A DNA stretch of 35,864 nucleotides from SVQP01 sp045594445 (GCA_045594445.1 JAZNYL010000117.1:1-35864), one strand, 5' to 3'. Positions 6,753-15,060 are shown, numbered from the stretch's first letter. A program made the numbers and translations. Notes: generated by a model not told the origin, from the sequence alone.

Positions 6753-7442
6753 CTCCCAAAAGAGCAGCGAGCCCACGTCGCAAAGCTTGCCCGCGCACAA
6801 AGAGACGGGCTGCTTGCCGTGGCGGCGGCAGAAGGCGGCTATGCGATCCCCCTCGGGATGCTCTGAAAGATCGCCGCAAAAGAACACGTGGTGACCGTCG
6901 TTGCCCGAAGCACCGCCGATAAAGCCGTAAGGGTAGCCCGGAAGCGTGATGTGTCCGGGCGTGACGTGCAGGACCTCTGCGCCAACGGCCGAAAGCGCCT
7001 TGGCAATGGAGGCGTCCTCGGTGATCACGGCGTTTTCGGAAACGGTACAAAGATTGCATTTGGCGTACCCCTGCCGCACGGGCAGAAGGGCTGCGCCTTT
7101 TTTTCGTGCGTTTTCCAACACCGCACAAGACGTGGCGTCGGGGCGGCAGACCAGGTGCTTGCCCACCAAGGCAGCGTCCAGCAGCACGTCGCGCGGGTAT
7201 TTCGCCTCAATCCGCTCCGGAATTGAGACCACGGGCAGAGCGGGGCACAGCGCGCGTAATGTGCACGCGTAGTCGGCGTGCGTCAGAATAGCGTCATCGG
7301 CAGGAAAGAGTAAAAGATCCGGGTGCGAGGCCACCGGAGCATCCAACCCGGGATGCGGCGGACAGGGAAGGACGGTATGCCCGAAATTCCGCAGCGCTTG
7401 CACGGCGAATGCGTTCATGCGACAATCGGTAAAGACAATCAT
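6735..7442 (-). CDS. DUF6873 / GME-fold-like protein of unknown function
   Basis: A 235-aa cytoplasmic protein. The core CNLCTVSENAVITED (about residues 125-140), the following GAEVLHVTPGHITLPG and the glycine-rich YGFIGGASG fit the clostridial family annotated as DUF6873 with an amidinotransferase-like (GME) fold, as far as I can recall. The N-terminal half reads like a Rossmann-style segment (MIVFTDCRMNAFAVQALRNF). A reaction cannot be named. The start is ATG 7442, with AAAGGA 6 bases upstream. It lies behind rpmB but beyond the terminator at 7461-7498, so it depends on read-through or an unseen promoter. Confidence 0.7.
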   Translation of the reverse strand: MIVFTDCRMNAFAVQALRNFGHTVLPCPPHPGLDAPVASHPDLLLFPADDAILTHADYACTLRALCPALPVVSIPERIEAKYPRDVLLDAALVGKHLVCRPDATSCAVLENARKKGAALLPVRQGYAKCNLCTVSENAVITEDASIAKALSAVGAEVLHVTPGHITLPGYPYGFIGGASGNDGHHVFFCGDLSEHPEGDRIAAFCRRHGKQPVSLCAGKLCDVGSLLFWESAAEE

Positions 7443-7460
7443 AAAAAATCCTTTCAGAAA

Positions 7461-7498
7461 AAATCGAAGGGATGCCGCTATGGGCATCCCTTCGATTT
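7461..7498 (-). terminator. Terminator of rpmB
   Basis: AAATCGAAGGGATGCC pairs with GGCATCCCTTCGATTT, a 16-bp perfect stem with a 6-nt loop. It lies just 3' of the minus-strand rpmB stop, before the DUF6873-like gene. Confidence 0.85.
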
Positions 7499-7511
7499 GA
7501 TTTTCCATCAA

Positions 7512-7697
7512 TCAAGCGCGGGTAACCTTGTGAGAACGAAGGCAACGAGAGCATACGGCAACGGTCTTAGGGGTACCGTCTACGATTGCTTTTACCTTGC
7601 GAATGTTGGGCTTCCAGGTTCTGTTGGTCTTGCGGTGAGAGTGGGAAACAGTTGCACCGTAAACAACGCCCTTTCCGCAGATACTGCATTTTGCCAT
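7512..7697 (-). CDS. rpmB: 50S ribosomal protein L28
   Basis: A 61-aa L28, starting MAKCSICGKG and ending LRSHKVTRA. The conserved VSHSHRKTNRTWKPN segment of L28 is present. Cys4 and Cys7 with VCSRCLRS (Cys49 and Cys52) form the four-cysteine zinc ribbon of the C+ type of L28. AAGGAGG precedes the ATG. It has a dedicated promoter (7794-7822) and a terminator, as is usual for this gene. Confidence 0.97.
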   Translation of the reverse strand: MAKCSICGKGVVYGATVSHSHRKTNRTWKPNIRKVKAIVDGTPKTVAVCSRCLRSHKVTRA

Positions 7698-7793
7698 GTT
7701 TGACACCTCCTTCTGCACAAATTGGTAGTGCATCTATTCAAGAAAAAATTTTTTTACGTATTTTTAGCTGTAAGATACAGCACAGCACGAGAT

Positions 7794-7822
7794 ATTATAT
7801 CACAAGAGATCGCAAATTGCAA
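7794..7822 (-). promoter_or_regulatory. Promoter of rpmB
   Basis: Minus strand: TTGCAA (7822-7817), 17 bp, TATAAT (7799-7794). The ~95-nt leader to rpmB is AT-rich, with no obvious stable fold. Confidence 0.88.
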
Positions 7823-7919
7823 GGGTTTTGTGAAAAAAAACTAAAAAATTTTTAACCTTGTGAAATCTTCTAAATCAAGGCGGATTTTTGTGGGATTTTT
7901 ATCAATTTTATCGGAAAAA

Positions 7920-9401
7920 TCACGCATTTTTCACAATCAGCCCTGCGCAAACGGCGATCAGATCGCCCGAGAGGCGTTTTTTTGCCTCCACAAGCACGGC
8001 GCCGGGGTAAACGCCTTCCACCGTCTGTACGTGATCTTTGTTCAAAATGACCTTGCATTCATCTGCAGCATGGTCCAGCACCTCGCGGGGAGTCTTGCCG
8101 CACAGCGCGCGTGCGCAAAGCACGTTGCCTTGCCTGATCTGCGCGTGCAGATATGCAAGCATCTTTCGCTGCTCGCCAAGATCGGGCAAGCCGCACGCGT
8201 CGCAGGTCGGACGCAGCAGATACACGTAGCCCTGTCCCTGCAACGTATCGGAAACGGTCGTGCTTGCCTCGCTTTCGCCTGCCTGCACGGTCAGCTCGAT
8301 CTGCTCTGCGTCAAACGTCACGTCGGTCTGCACCGAAATCATGGTCTCCATTGAGAAGCGGTAAAGCCCCAGCAGCGCGGTAAGCGCGTCACCGTAGGAG
8401 CGGGAGAGCGGCTTGTGCGCAGTTGCGCGCAGATGCGCTTGCAAAGAGAGAAGTGAGGGATCGTGTCCTGCAGCCACAGCGGAGCTGCACGCATCGGCGG
8501 CGCAAAGCAGGGCAGAAAAAAAGGGATCTGCCTGCATATCTGCGCTTGCGACCACTTGCCGATGCAGACGCAGGGAATAGGATCTGATAAAGCAAAGCGC
8601 TTTGAGATAGTTGAAGTCAAGGGAAAAGAGCTGCTCGGTGCCGTTTTTAACCACCAGAGCACCCGCGTGATCCGCAACGCCGAAATAGCAGCAGCCAACG
8701 CCTGCCTCCTCGGCCTTTTGCTGCAGCGCGGGCAAGGCACTTTGCGAGAGCGCCAGCAGCTGCCCCTGCACGGGCAGCGCAAGCCTTTCGGCCTGCTGCA
8801 TTTGCTCGGGCAATCTGGCGATATTGATCACAGCCCCTCGGCTGATGCCAAGCAGGGTGTGCAGAATGCTTGACGCGGCAACGCTTGTGCTGACGTGCAC
8901 GTCAGTGGTCAGCTCGCGCACCTGATCTTCAAAAGGCATTTCGCTCGGCTCGCCCGGGCACAGCAGCACCAGCGCGTCCGCATATTCTGCCTGCGCGGCC
9001 GCGGGCTTGACTGCCTGCTTGCCGCCAAGCACCTGCAGATATTTCGTGGGCAGGTCGGCCATATCCTGCAGCGTGATCGGTCTTTTGAAGGTGTAGCCAA
9101 GCGCGTGCAGCTTGTCAATGGCGTCGCGATATGCCTCGGCAACAGCCGGGGAATCGGTCAGCATTTCCTTGACGGCGATCTTGGACGCCTTGATGCGGTC
9201 GGGACAGGCAAGTGCATCCAGCATGCGCAGCGCTTGGATGCTGATATCCTTGCCGTTTTTTGTGGGATAGTGCTTGGCGCAAAAGGCAAGCTCGGCGCGA
9301 CTCATGCGCAATCCGAGATTGGCGGCCAGCACGTCCAAGGATGCCTGCGGCAGGCTGCAAAAATCATGTATGAGGTTATTATCCTTTTCGGTTTCCTGCA
9401 T
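7920..9401 (-). CDS. PurL-like (phosphoribosylformylglycinamidine synthase-related) degenerate protein
   Basis: A 493-aa protein. The N-terminal LGLRMSRAELAFCAKHY (about 29-45) and QALRMLDALA closely follow the linker domain of large PurL enzymes, where MSxxxLxFC and a following LDTYWSDHCRHTTF are usual. Here the catalytic-side SDHCRH block is gone (LDALACPDR). The middle, GAVINIARLP, then GCCYFGVADHAGALVV and SLDFNYLKAL, matches the AIR-synthase-like C-lobe. The glycine-rich ATP-binding blocks and the C-terminal glutaminase (GGFSYGD, Cys-His-Glu) are not visible. It is unlikely to make FGAM; a scaffold or regulatory role is only inference. ATG 9401 has GGAGGAA upstream. It lies 22 bp after mtaB in the same operon. 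Confidence 0.65.
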   Translation of the reverse strand: MQETEKDNNLIHDFCSLPQASLDVLAANLGLRMSRAELAFCAKHYPTKNGKDISIQALRMLDALACPDRIKASKIAVKEMLTDSPAVAEAYRDAIDKLHALGYTFKRPITLQDMADLPTKYLQVLGGKQAVKPAAAQAEYADALVLLCPGEPSEMPFEDQVRELTTDVHVSTSVAASSILHTLLGISRGAVINIARLPEQMQQAERLALPVQGQLLALSQSALPALQQKAEEAGVGCCYFGVADHAGALVVKNGTEQLFSLDFNYLKALCFIRSYSLRLHRQVVASADMQADPFFSALLCAADACSSAVAAGHDPSLLSLQAHLRATAHKPLSRSYGDALTALLGLYRFSMETMISVQTDVTFDAEQIELTVQAGESEASTTVSDTLQGQGYVYLLRPTCDACGLPDLGEQRKMLAYLHAQIRQGNVLCARALCGKTPREVLDHAADECKVILNKDHVQTVEGVYPGAVLVEAKKRLSGDLIAVCAGLIVKNA

Positions 9402-9423
9402 AAAATTCCTCCGTGTAAATGGT

Positions 9424-10743
9424 TCAGTCAAGCAGCTCTGCCGTGCAGCCGCTTTGGTCAAGACCGGTCAGGCGCACCGTGCGCGTCTTGGCGCACAGCT
9501 TCTCGTCGGTTCTGACCGTGACCTCGATGAATTCGGGCGTGTGGCCGACCGAACAGCCGTCACCGTCGGTCTCAAAGAGCACCTGCTTGATCGGAGCATC
9601 GACAATGGCCTGCTCCAAGAGCTGCGTGCGGATCTCGTTTTGTACCTCCTGCAAGCGATGCACGCGTGCGCGGCGCTCCTGCATGGGCACTTGATTCGGC
9701 ATGCGAATGGCGGGTGTGTTTTTGCGTCCGGAATAGGGGAATACGTGAATTTGCAAAAAGCGTGCCTTGCGGATAAAGTCCAGCGTCTCCAGAAAATCCT
9801 GCTCAGTCTCTCCGGGAAAGCCGACGATCACGTCGGTGGTGAACTGCACGCCGGGGATGCGATCGCGCAAAAGCTCCAGCGCGGCCATGGCCTGCTCGGC
9901 GTTGTATTTGCGCTTCATGGCGGCAAGCGTGCGTGAGCAGCCGCTTTGCAAGGAGAGGTGAAAATGCGGGGCTAGCGATTCAAGACCTGCGATCTTATCC
10001 ACGAATTTCGGACGGATCAGTGAAGGATCCAGCGAGCCAAGGCGTACGCGTCCGATGCCGGGAAGCGCGTTCACCGCCAAAAGCAGGTCGCCAAGGTCGC
10101 CCTTTGCAAGATCCTTGCCCCAGGAGGCGGTCTCAATGCCTGTCAGCACGATCTCGGCACAGCCGTTTTCGGTCAGCACCTGCACCTGCTCCAGCACCTC
10201 GTCCAAGGGCTTGGAGCGCACGGGGCCGCGCGCACCGGGGATGGCGCAGTAGGTGCAATGCGAATCGCAGCCGTCCTCGATCTTGACGTAGGTACGGGTG
10301 CGGTCAAACGAGGTGATGCGCATGGGCTCAAAGCAACGCGCGTGATCAATGTGCGGCACCTCAATATAGGCTTTTTCATTCTTTTTTCCCTTGGCAACCA
10401 GCTCGTCCAAAATATCCACGGCACGTATTTTTTGCGTGTTGCCAAGCACCGCGTCCACGCCCTCCAGCGCAGCGCCTTCGGGATCAGCCTGGGCAAAGCA
10501 GCCCGTGACGATGACGTACGCTGCGGGATTTTGCGCAAGCGCACGGCGGATCAGCTGTCTGCCCTTGCGGTCGGATTCGGCCGTGACCGTGCAGGTATTG
10601 ATGATATACGCGTTAGAGGGAAGGGCAGGCGAGCCTACGGCATAGCCGCGGGACAAAAGAGTCTCCTCCATGGCGCGGGATTCGTATTGGTTGACCTTAC
10701 AGCCGAGCGTGAGTACGCTGACAGTAAACTGTTGGTTGGGCAT
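9424..10743 (-). CDS. mtaB: tRNA t6A37 methylthiotransferase MtaB
   Basis: A 439-aa MiaB-family radical-SAM methylthiotransferase that converts t6A37 to ms2t6A37 in tRNAs reading ANN codons. The N-terminal UPF0004 domain begins VLTLGCKVNQYES with the first auxiliary-cluster cysteine; two more follow in INTCTV and VTGCFAQ. The radical SAM core carries the CxxxCxxC motif in GCDSHCTYCAIPGARGP. A C-terminal TRAM-like domain ends the protein. LGCKVNQYES and GARGP favour MtaB over MiaB or RimO. I chose ATG 10743 over GTG 10752 because AGGA is too close to the latter. It heads an operon with the PurL-like gene. Confidence 0.93.
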   Translation of the reverse strand: MPNQQFTVSVLTLGCKVNQYESRAMEETLLSRGYAVGSPALPSNAYIINTCTVTAESDRKGRQLIRRALAQNPAAYVIVTGCFAQADPEGAALEGVDAVLGNTQKIRAVDILDELVAKGKKNEKAYIEVPHIDHARCFEPMRITSFDRTRTYVKIEDGCDSHCTYCAIPGARGPVRSKPLDEVLEQVQVLTENGCAEIVLTGIETASWGKDLAKGDLGDLLLAVNALPGIGRVRLGSLDPSLIRPKFVDKIAGLESLAPHFHLSLQSGCSRTLAAMKRKYNAEQAMAALELLRDRIPGVQFTTDVIVGFPGETEQDFLETLDFIRKARFLQIHVFPYSGRKNTPAIRMPNQVPMQERRARVHRLQEVQNEIRTQLLEQAIVDAPIKQVLFETDGDGCSVGHTPEFIEVTVRTDEKLCAKTRTVRLTGLDQSGCTAELLD

Positions 10744-10778
10744 ATCATACACTTCCTAAACGTAATTTCTCATCCTAT

Positions 10779-10807
10779 ATTTTATCACACCCCGACCGAA
10801 TTGTAAA
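10779..10807 (-). promoter_or_regulatory. Promoter of mtaB
   Basis: Minus strand: TTTACA (10807-10802), 17 bp, TAAAAT (10784-10779). It is back-to-back with the upp promoter, with under 30 bp between them. Confidence 0.75.
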
Positions 10808-10835
10808 GAACTATCGTAAAATTTACACAGAGTAC

Positions 10836-10864
10836 TTGAAAAAGCAAAAAAAAGGTAGTATAAT
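10836..10864 (+). promoter_or_regulatory. Promoter of upp
   Basis: TTGAAA (10836-10841), 17 bp rich in A, TATAAT (10859-10864), 36 bp before the ATG. Confidence 0.85.
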
Positions 10865-10899
10865 AAACACAATGATAAAAAATTCAAAGGAGAATTACT

Positions 10900-11529
10900 A
10901 TGAGCCAGTTTCATTTGATCGACCACCCTCTTATCACACATAAGCTTACCATCATGCGTAACAAAAAGACAGGCTCTAAGGATTTCCGTGAGCTGCTCAA
11001 CGAGATCTCGATGCTCATGGGCTATGAGCTGACGCGCGACCTGCCCCTGCAGGATGTCACCATCGAGACTCCCATTACCAAGATGACTGCCAAGATGGTT
11101 TCTGGCAGAAAGCTCGCCATTGTGCCCATTCTGCGCGCAGGTCTTGGCATGGTGGATGGCATTCAGTCGCTCGTTCCCGTAGCAAAGGTCGGCCACATTG
11201 GTCTGTACCGCGATCCCGAGACCCATCAGCCCGTTGAGTATTACTGCAAGCTGCCCACCGACATTCAGGACAGAATGGTCATTCTGGTTGACCCCATGCT
11301 GGCAACCGGCGGCTCCGCCATCGACGCGCTGACGCTGCTCAAGAACAAGGGCTGCAAGAATATCCGCTTTATGTGCTTGGTGGCTGCTCCCGAGGGTGTT
11401 GCCAAGGTGCTCAAGGCGCATCCCGACGTGGATATCTACGGCGCTGCACTGGATGATCACCTCAACGAGCACGCTTATATCGTTCCCGGTCTTGGTGACG
11501 CAGGCGACAGAATTTTCGGTACTCTTTAA
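10900..11529 (+). CDS. upp: Uracil phosphoribosyltransferase
   Basis: A 209-aa pyrimidine salvage enzyme that joins uracil and PRPP to give UMP. The N-terminal HPLITHKLTIMRNKKTGSK and the FRELLNEISMLMGYELTRDL block are classic for Upp. The PRPP-binding loop is ILVDPMLATGGSA (about 126-138), and the C-terminal DIYGAALDDHLNEHAYIVPGLGDAGDR is the uracil-binding region. The length equals the family norm. AAGGAG lies before the ATG. A terminator at 11545-11575 separates it from the next gene, though read-through is possible. Confidence 0.98.
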   Translation: MSQFHLIDHPLITHKLTIMRNKKTGSKDFRELLNEISMLMGYELTRDLPLQDVTIETPITKMTAKMVSGRKLAIVPILRAGLGMVDGIQSLVPVAKVGHIGLYRDPETHQPVEYYCKLPTDIQDRMVILVDPMLATGGSAIDALTLLKNKGCKNIRFMCLVAAPEGVAKVLKAHPDVDIYGAALDDHLNEHAYIVPGLGDAGDRIFGTL

Positions 11530-11544
11530 TCATTGAAAATCCAC

Positions 11545-11575
11545 GGGGGAGAGGACACCTTCTCCCCCTATTTTA
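11545..11575 (+). terminator. Terminator of upp
   Basis: GGGGGAGA (11545-11552) pairs with TCTCCCCC (11561-11568) and is followed by TATTTT. It ends only 14 bp before the next ATG, so it may also act as an attenuator for the following operon. Confidence 0.8.
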
Positions 11576-11589
11576 CTATTGGAGGTACT

Positions 11590-12552
11590 ATGCGTACCAT
11601 AGTTGTCAAGAAAAACGACGCAGGACAACGTCTGGATAAGTTTTTGTCCAAGGCAGTCAAGGGGCTGCCTACGTCGTTGATGTATAAATATATCCGCACC
11701 AAAAAGATCAAGGTCAACAGGGCAAGGACCGAGCAGAAGTATATGCTTTGCGAGGGCGACGAGATCCAGCTCTTTATCCGCGAGGAGTTCTTTGAGTCTC
11801 CCGAAAAGGATACGGGTGCGCTCTCGCGCATCGTGCCCAAGCTTTGCATTGTGTACGAGGATGAGAATATCCTGCTGCTCAACAAGCGTCCGGGCGTGCT
11901 GGTGCACGAGGATGCGGATGCCAAGGATAACACGCTGGTCATGCATCTGCAGGCGTATCTGGCGCAAAAGGGGGAGTATGATCCCGAGGACGAGCAAAGC
12001 TTTGCGCCTGCCATGTGCAATCGTATCGACCGCAATACGGGCGGTATCGTGATCGCTGCCAAGAACGCGGCGGCCTTGCGCGAGATGAACGAGCATATCC
12101 GCGAGGATCGCATCGGAAAATACTATCTGTGTGCCGTGCATGGCGTGCCCGCGCAGAAAAAGCAAACGCTGCGCGGATATCTGCGCAAAAACGCGGCGGA
12201 TAATATGGTCGAGGTGCGTGACAAGGCGTTCCCGGGTGCGAAGGAGATCATCACCGAGTACCGCGTGATCGGTCAGAAGAACGGCGACGCACTTTTAGAG
12301 GTACATTTGGTCACGGGCAGAACGCATCAGATCCGTGCGCATCTTGCGCATATCGGTCACCCTCTGATCGGTGACGGCAAATACGGCATCAACAAAAAGG
12401 ACAGGGAAAAGGGCTATAAATATCAAGCCCTGTACGCCTACCGCCTGCGCTTTGATTTGGGCGGCAAGGGTGATGTGCTTTCCTACCTTGACGGCAAGGA
12501 ATTCCGCCTGCCCGAGGACGAGATCTGGTTTTTGAAGGACTTTTCTCATTGA
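11590..12552 (+). CDS. RluA-family pseudouridine synthase
   Basis: A 320-aa enzyme that isomerises uridine to pseudouridine in rRNA or tRNA. An N-terminal S4 RNA-binding domain (about 12-75; RLDKFLSK, KIKVNRART) is followed by the catalytic domain. NRIDRNTGGI replaces the usual HRLDxxTSG motif and supplies the catalytic aspartate. VHLVTGRTHQIRAHLAHIGHPLIGDGKYG is diagnostic of RluA/RluC/RluD. Which uridine it modifies cannot be decided from sequence. The start is ATG 11590 with GGAGG at 11581-11585. Upstream in-frame codons lie inside the upp terminator. It is probably co-transcribed with lnt, 32 bp downstream. Confidence 0.93.
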   Translation: MRTIVVKKNDAGQRLDKFLSKAVKGLPTSLMYKYIRTKKIKVNRARTEQKYMLCEGDEIQLFIREEFFESPEKDTGALSRIVPKLCIVYEDENILLLNKRPGVLVHEDADAKDNTLVMHLQAYLAQKGEYDPEDEQSFAPAMCNRIDRNTGGIVIAAKNAAALREMNEHIREDRIGKYYLCAVHGVPAQKKQTLRGYLRKNAADNMVEVRDKAFPGAKEIITEYRVIGQKNGDALLEVHLVTGRTHQIRAHLAHIGHPLIGDGKYGINKKDREKGYKYQALYAYRLRFDLGGKGDVLSYLDGKEFRLPEDEIWFLKDFSH

Positions 12553-12584
12553 TTTTTCGTTGAATTTATGAAAGGAGAGAGCTT

Positions 12585-14411
12585 ATGCAGGACACGGTCA
12601 AAAAGCTGCGCTATCCGCTGCTGATCATGAGCGGTCTTTTGTCATCACTTTGCGTGGTCTACCCGCAATATTTCGGCCTGCTTACCTGGGTCTCTCTCAT
12701 TCCCGCGGGCCTTGTGCTGCTTACCCTTGGCGGTCGTGCCAAGAGCGGCGGTATGTATCTGTATGGGCTTGTGTTCTATTTTGCTTACTACGTCATGGGC
12801 TATCATTGGTTTATTTCCATGTATCCCATGGATTTTGCGGGCTTTGAGCCGAGCGTGGCAGCAGGTGTCATCGCGCTTGCCATATTCGGCATTTCCGCGC
12901 TGCAGGCGTCGCTGAGTGCTTTGATGTTTCTGATCTTCGGGCTGTTTTGCCGCACGGTTGTTTTGCAGAAATATCCCGTGCTCAAGCCCATTCTGTTTGC
13001 CTGCCTTTGGATGGTCAACGAGTGGTCGCAAACCATTGGCTGGACAGGCCTGCCCTGGTCGCGCCTGTATCTTTCGCAATCCTATCTGCTGCCCATGGCG
13101 CAGAGTGCCTCGCTGCTTGGCGGATTGTTCGTGTCCTTTTTGATCGTGGCGGTCAACTTATCCTTTGCAGGCGTGATCGCTTGCCGCGGCGCAAGACTTG
13201 CGCACGGCCTTTTGGGCGGCTGTCTGCTTGGCGGAAATCTTTTGTTCGGCCTTGCCGCCATGGATTCGATCAAGGGCAACGTGCTGCCGTGGCAGATCGT
13301 CTTTTTCGCGCTTGCGCTGGTCACCGTGCTGATGGCGTTGATTTACGGCCTTGTGCGCCGCCTTGGCGCAGACCGTCGCGTGCTCAAGGCGTTTTTGTGC
13401 ATTGGCTTGACGCTCTGCATTCTGTCCTCGCTTTCACCCGTACTTGCCACGTATGCGGATCCCGAACAAACAATCAAGGCGGCCGCGCTGCAGGGCAATC
13501 TTTCCTCTAAGGATAAATGGGCAACCAACGCGGGATGGCGCTCCTTCCGCGTGTATGAAAATCTGACCGAGCAGGCAGCCGCCGCGGGTGCCTGCCTGAT
13601 CGTATGGCCCGAAACCTCGCTTGCTTATTCGCTACTTGAGATATCTGAAGATAGCAAGAAAAGCGCGCCCTTGAGTGCCGTGTATGACATGGCCGAGCAA
13701 ACGGGTACGACCGTGCTGATCGGTACGTTTACCCCTTCGATATATTTTGATCCGGGGGCAGAGAAGTTCAGCACCAACACGGTGATCACCATCTATCCCG
13801 ACCGAAGCTTTGACAAGAGCATCTATCTGAAGAGAATGCTGGTGCCGTTCGGCGAATACGTGCCGTGGCGTGACTTGATTCTCTCGATCGTTCCGGCGCT
13901 CGGCGAGATCAATATGCTGGGTGAGGACGTGATGCCCGGACAAGAAGCTACCGTGGTAGAGCTCAAAACGCACGGTGTGGGAGTCTCTCCCATCATCTGC
14001 TTCGACTCAATTTTTGAAGAAACGGTCAGACAAAGCGTGGCGGCCGGTGCGGAGATCATTTCGCTTTCCACCAACGATTCCTGGTTCTCGGATTCGGCAG
14101 CCGTGTATATGCATAACAATCAAGCCAAGTTCCGCGCCATTGAAAACGGCAGGTACTTGATACGTTCCGCCAATACCGGCGTGTCGTCTATCGTAGGCCC
14201 CGACGGCAGGGAGCTGGGGCGTCAGGAGGCGCTGACCAGAGGGCTTGTCATAGCGAACGTCTGTGCGCGCAATAATACCACGCCCTATACCTCGGTTGGC
14301 TATTTGCCTGTTTATTTGTGCTTCGCTGCACAGATTGCACTCGTGATTGCACAGATTGCATATGCGTCGGTCAAACGGTACAAATGTCACAAAAAGTCTT
14401 GCGGCACTTAA
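12585..14411 (+). CDS. lnt: Apolipoprotein N-acyltransferase
   Basis: A 608-aa inner-membrane enzyme that adds the third acyl chain to the N-terminal cysteine of lipoproteins. It has about eight predicted membrane segments in residues 10-290, then a nitrilase-fold domain facing outward, then a final membrane helix near 580-597. The catalytic triad is visible: Glu343 (VWPETS), Lys416 (YLKRMLVPFGEYVP) and Cys472 (IICFDS). The family length is about 500-550, so the membrane part is somewhat enlarged. The window encodes several lipoproteins that could be substrates. Lnt is uncommon in low-GC Gram-positives but occurs in some. GGAGAG lies upstream of the ATG. Confidence 0.95.
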   Translation: MQDTVKKLRYPLLIMSGLLSSLCVVYPQYFGLLTWVSLIPAGLVLLTLGGRAKSGGMYLYGLVFYFAYYVMGYHWFISMYPMDFAGFEPSVAAGVIALAIFGISALQASLSALMFLIFGLFCRTVVLQKYPVLKPILFACLWMVNEWSQTIGWTGLPWSRLYLSQSYLLPMAQSASLLGGLFVSFLIVAVNLSFAGVIACRGARLAHGLLGGCLLGGNLLFGLAAMDSIKGNVLPWQIVFFALALVTVLMALIYGLVRRLGADRRVLKAFLCIGLTLCILSSLSPVLATYADPEQTIKAAALQGNLSSKDKWATNAGWRSFRVYENLTEQAAAAGACLIVWPETSLAYSLLEISEDSKKSAPLSAVYDMAEQTGTTVLIGTFTPSIYFDPGAEKFSTNTVITIYPDRSFDKSIYLKRMLVPFGEYVPWRDLILSIVPALGEINMLGEDVMPGQEATVVELKTHGVGVSPIICFDSIFEETVRQSVAAGAEIISLSTNDSWFSDSAAVYMHNNQAKFRAIENGRYLIRSANTGVSSIVGPDGRELGRQEALTRGLVIANVCARNNTTPYTSVGYLPVYLCFAAQIALVIAQIAYASVKRYKCHKKSCGT

Positions 14412-14453
14412 TAATTCTTAAGAAAATCTGTGCAAAAAAAAGCGCAAAATCTA

Positions 14454-14482
14454 TTGACAAAAGTGATGGGAACTGCTATAAT
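14454..14482 (+). promoter_or_regulatory. Consensus promoter of the small lipoprotein gene
   Basis: TTGACA (14454-14459), 17 bp, TATAAT (14477-14482), a perfect sigma-A promoter. It suggests strong expression. Confidence 0.92.
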
Positions 14483-14533
14483 GTTCACATGGGGTTCACC
14501 CCAAAAACACTAATCAAAAGGAGACTATCCACT

Positions 14534-14926
14534 ATGAAAACCATGACCAGAGTAGTAGCAGTTGCTCTCGTAGCAGTTGTTATGTGCATGATGCTCGCTT
14601 CTTGCGGCAACACCATCAGCGGCAAGTATTCCGCTTCTTACGAGTCTGACGGCTTCTTCGGCTTCGGTGCAGGATCCTTCACCACCACCTACGAGTTCAA
14701 GGGCAAGAACGTTACCATGACTGTTGATGCAACTGTTGGCGGTAAGACCACCACCACCGTTACCAACGGCACCTACACCATCGAAGACGATCAGATCGTC
14801 TTCACTTGGGACAAGAACGTTGAGACCAATGCAAACGGTGACAGCGTTGTTTCCACCGAGAAGTACGAGTTCAGCAAGGGCGACGATTTCATCTACATCG
14901 GCAGCCAGAAGTACACCAAGCAGTAA
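14534..14926 (+). CDS. Small secreted lipoprotein of unknown function
   Basis: A 130-aa protein with a signal peptide and lipobox LASC (Cys24). The mature part, ISGKYSASYES...YEFKGKNVTMTVDATV...NGTYTIEDDQIVFTW...YEFSKGDDFIYIGSQKYTK, is a run of short beta strands. It resembles the small lipocalin-like or META-like domains in which GKY...GTY...I...W turns repeat. No enzyme motif is visible. Its codons are strongly biased to GTT, ACC and AAG, which with the perfect promoter suggests an abundant surface protein. AAAAGGAG ends about 11 bases before ATG 14534. It is monocistronic. Confidence 0.85.
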   Translation: MKTMTRVVAVALVAVVMCMMLASCGNTISGKYSASYESDGFFGFGAGSFTTTYEFKGKNVTMTVDATVGGKTTTTVTNGTYTIEDDQIVFTWDKNVETNANGDSVVSTEKYEFSKGDDFIYIGSQKYTKQ

Positions 14927-14943
14927 TTTCAATATTGCTACAT

Positions 14944-14976
14944 AAAAAAGCTGTTGCTTCGGCAACAGCTTTTTTA
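14944..14976 (+). terminator. Terminator of the small lipoprotein gene
   Basis: AAAAAAGCTGTTGC-TTCG-GCAACAGCTTTTTT has a perfect stem with a UUCG tetraloop and a T run. Confidence 0.93.
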
Positions 14977-14995
14977 TTGACCATCGGTCAATAAA

Positions 14996-15060
14996 AATGC
15001 AGAATGCAGAATGTAGAATGCAGAATTGTGGAAAAAATCCGCCTATTGGGGCGGATTTTC
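14996..15060. repeat. Short repeat element: AATGCAGAATGCAGAAT tract plus AAAATCCGCC hairpin
   Basis: Tandem GCAGAAT units (14996-15027) are followed by AAAATCCGCC/GGCGGATTTT (15034-15043 and 15050-15059). The same combination appears at 30472-30554, which marks it as a dispersed element. It is preceded by the palindrome TTGACC-ATC-GGTCAA (14977-14991). Confidence 0.6.

Noticed and set aside
7920..9401. Full-length or recently decayed purL
   Set aside because: The frame is uninterrupted and well initiated, but at 493 aa it lacks the ATP-binding and glutaminase blocks. It is treated as a distinct PurL-like protein.
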